Assembly: GCA_036351335.1 (NCBI GenBank)
Contig: JAZBOW010000123.1
Span: 1 to 7,453, forward strand
Direction: 5' to 3'
From: UBA4459 sp036351335
GTDB lineage: Bacteria; Bacteroidota; Bacteroidia; Bacteroidales; F082
Length of the DNA: 7,453 bases
The position numbers and the translations under genes are program-made. This document shows, piece by piece, positions 6,529 to 7,453 of this stretch. The notes below the pieces were generated by a model. It searched no databases, had not been told where the DNA came from, and saw nothing but the letters and a program-made list of their open reading frames with translations. How positions within the stretch are numbered: the first letter of the stretch is position 1; every line of letters starts with the position of its first letter.

Positions 6529-7428
6529 CTATAACCATAAACCAAAGCCAAATACGACTACAAAAAGTAAGGTGGCTATGGCTGTCTTTTTCAGATATGG
6601 ATCCAGTTCTCGGTTGTCTTTCACTTTTAATACACCAATCAAGTTGCTGATAAACAAAGGCGATGTCAATAAAAAGAGGAATTCCCAAAACGAGATAAAA
6701 GTGAAGGATATATATATTATCGTTGCCACAAATCCAAAAATGATAAGCACAACCTGGTAAACCCCTGCTGACTTATAACCCATCCTTACCGCCATTGTTT
6801 TTTTTCCTGATTGTCGGTCGTTATCAATATCCCGCATGTTGTTAAGGTTTAAAACTGCTGTACTGAAAAACCCAAGCGTTGATGCTGGTAATAGAATCCA
6901 CCATGAAAAATGCAATGTGTTCAGATAATACGTTCCTGTAACGGCAAGCAAACCAAAAAAGATGAAAACAAACAGGTCGCCAAAACCTGAATACCCGTAG
7001 GCTTTTTTGCCAATGGTATACATGATGGATGACAGTATGGCCAGCACACCAAGAAACAGGAATATAGCGGCTTTTTGCCAGTCATTACCAAAGCTTTCGA
7101 TCAGTAGCCAGATGCCCGTTATTAGTGTTAAAATAACAAAAAATAGTATGGCCATTCTCATTCTTCCGGGACTTATTTCACCTCCCTGCACGGTCCTTAC
7201 TGGCCCCAGCCTGTGATCGTTATCAGTGCCTTTCATGGCATCGCCATAATCGTTGGAGAGGTTTGATAATATTTGCAATAGTGTGGTGGTAACAATGGCA
7301 AGTAGGATTACTAGCCATTGGAAACTTCCTTGATGAATAGCCAGAAAACTACCCATCAGTATACTTGACAAAGCCAAGGGCAATGTCCTAAGTCGAAATG
7401 CTTTTAGCCAGGATTTTAAAGAGGGCAT
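6529..7428 (-). CDS. menA: 1,4-dihydroxy-2-naphthoate polyprenyltransferase
   Basis: This UbiA-family integral membrane enzyme (299 residues) attaches the polyprenyl tail to DHNA to give demethylmenaquinone. The first Asp-rich motif is SNDYGDAMKGTD (58-69), followed by RLGPVRTVQGGEISP (73-87), typical of MenA. The second Asp motif is NMRDIDNDRQSGKKT (197-211). About nine hydrophobic segments are visible, near 18-31, 37-57, 93-112, 120-138, 150-168, 175-193, 222-241, 243-262 and 281-299, as expected of the family. Tyr/Gly-rich YTIGKKAYGYSGFGD (137-151) is another family hallmark. An in-frame TAA sits 9 bases upstream of the ATG, which fixes the start region. menC begins 67 bp after the stop. 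The tight spacing with the TAA suggests that it follows another men gene in an operon. Confidence 0.95.
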   Translation of the reverse strand: MPSLKSWLKAFRLRTLPLALSSILMGSFLAIHQGSFQWLVILLAIVTTTLLQILSNLSNDYGDAMKGTDNDHRLGPVRTVQGGEISPGRMRMAILFFVILTLITGIWLLIESFGNDWQKAAIFLFLGVLAILSSIMYTIGKKAYGYSGFGDLFVFIFFGLLAVTGTYYLNTLHFSWWILLPASTLGFFSTAVLNLNNMRDIDNDRQSGKKTMAVRMGYKSAGVYQVVLIIFGFVATIIYISFTFISFWEFLFLLTSPLFISNLIGVLKVKDNRELDPYLKKTAIATLLFVVVFGFGLWL

Positions 7429-7437
7429 TGTGCGTAC

Positions 7438-7453
7438 TTATGGAAACTTTGGA
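7438..7453 (-). CDS. Probable last codons of an upstream gene, possibly menB
   Basis: The last 16 bases, read on the minus strand, give P-K-F-P followed by TAA. A C-terminus of this type, with Lys-Phe-Pro close to the stop, would suit naphthoate synthase MenB, which often precedes menA in Bacteroidota clusters. The evidence is four codons plus context, so the gene identity is a guess. The stop lies 9 bases before the menA ATG, which would fit one operon. Confidence 0.3.

Noticed and set aside
1..7453. CRISPR arrays, transposases, phage genes, toxin-antitoxin pairs or a new defence cluster
   Set aside because: No regularly spaced direct repeats, transposase or nuclease motifs, or paired small genes were found. 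The genes present are housekeeping or envelope functions.

Overview
The window looks like chromosomal DNA from a member of the Bacteroidota. It has moderately low GC and no purine-rich Shine-Dalgarno sequences before the genes. Two promoter-like elements of the TAnnTTTG kind typical of this phylum are present. The predicted exported proteins also fit: Cys-lipoproteins, a small outer-membrane beta-barrel and a Gln-start secreted repeat protein. All protein genes lie on the minus strand, and the only plus-strand gene is a tRNA.

Right part (about 4322-7453): a menaquinone (vitamin K2) block transcribed right to left. It holds what is probably the last four codons of menB, then menA (DHNA prenyltransferase), menC (o-succinylbenzoate synthase) and menE (OSB-CoA ligase). 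menC and menE overlap by 8 bp. Functional motifs are intact in all three full genes. MenE is the short form, and menC should start well inside its longest open frame.

Middle part (2368-4321): a promoter-like element in the gap after menE precedes a small outer-membrane beta-barrel gene. Its start codon and signal peptide are out of frame by one base across two homopolymer runs, A7 and T8. A strong intrinsic terminator follows. Next comes a lipoprotein with seven evenly spaced Asp-box repeats, probably a seven-bladed beta-propeller.

Left part (1-2177): a lipid-anchored alpha/beta hydrolase of the proline-iminopeptidase-like type converges on a tRNA-Pro(GGG) gene, with a shared bidirectional terminator between them. 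Upstream of the tRNA are a TAnnTTTG box and a hairpin-forming element. A secreted protein with an internal duplicated module is divergent from the tRNA and runs off the left edge.

No stretch longer than 300 bases lacks a gene. The gap at 2178-2367 shows no feature I can support. I saw no mobile element, CRISPR array, defence cluster or clearly new multi-gene system. The most notable signal is the frameshifted start of the beta-barrel gene.
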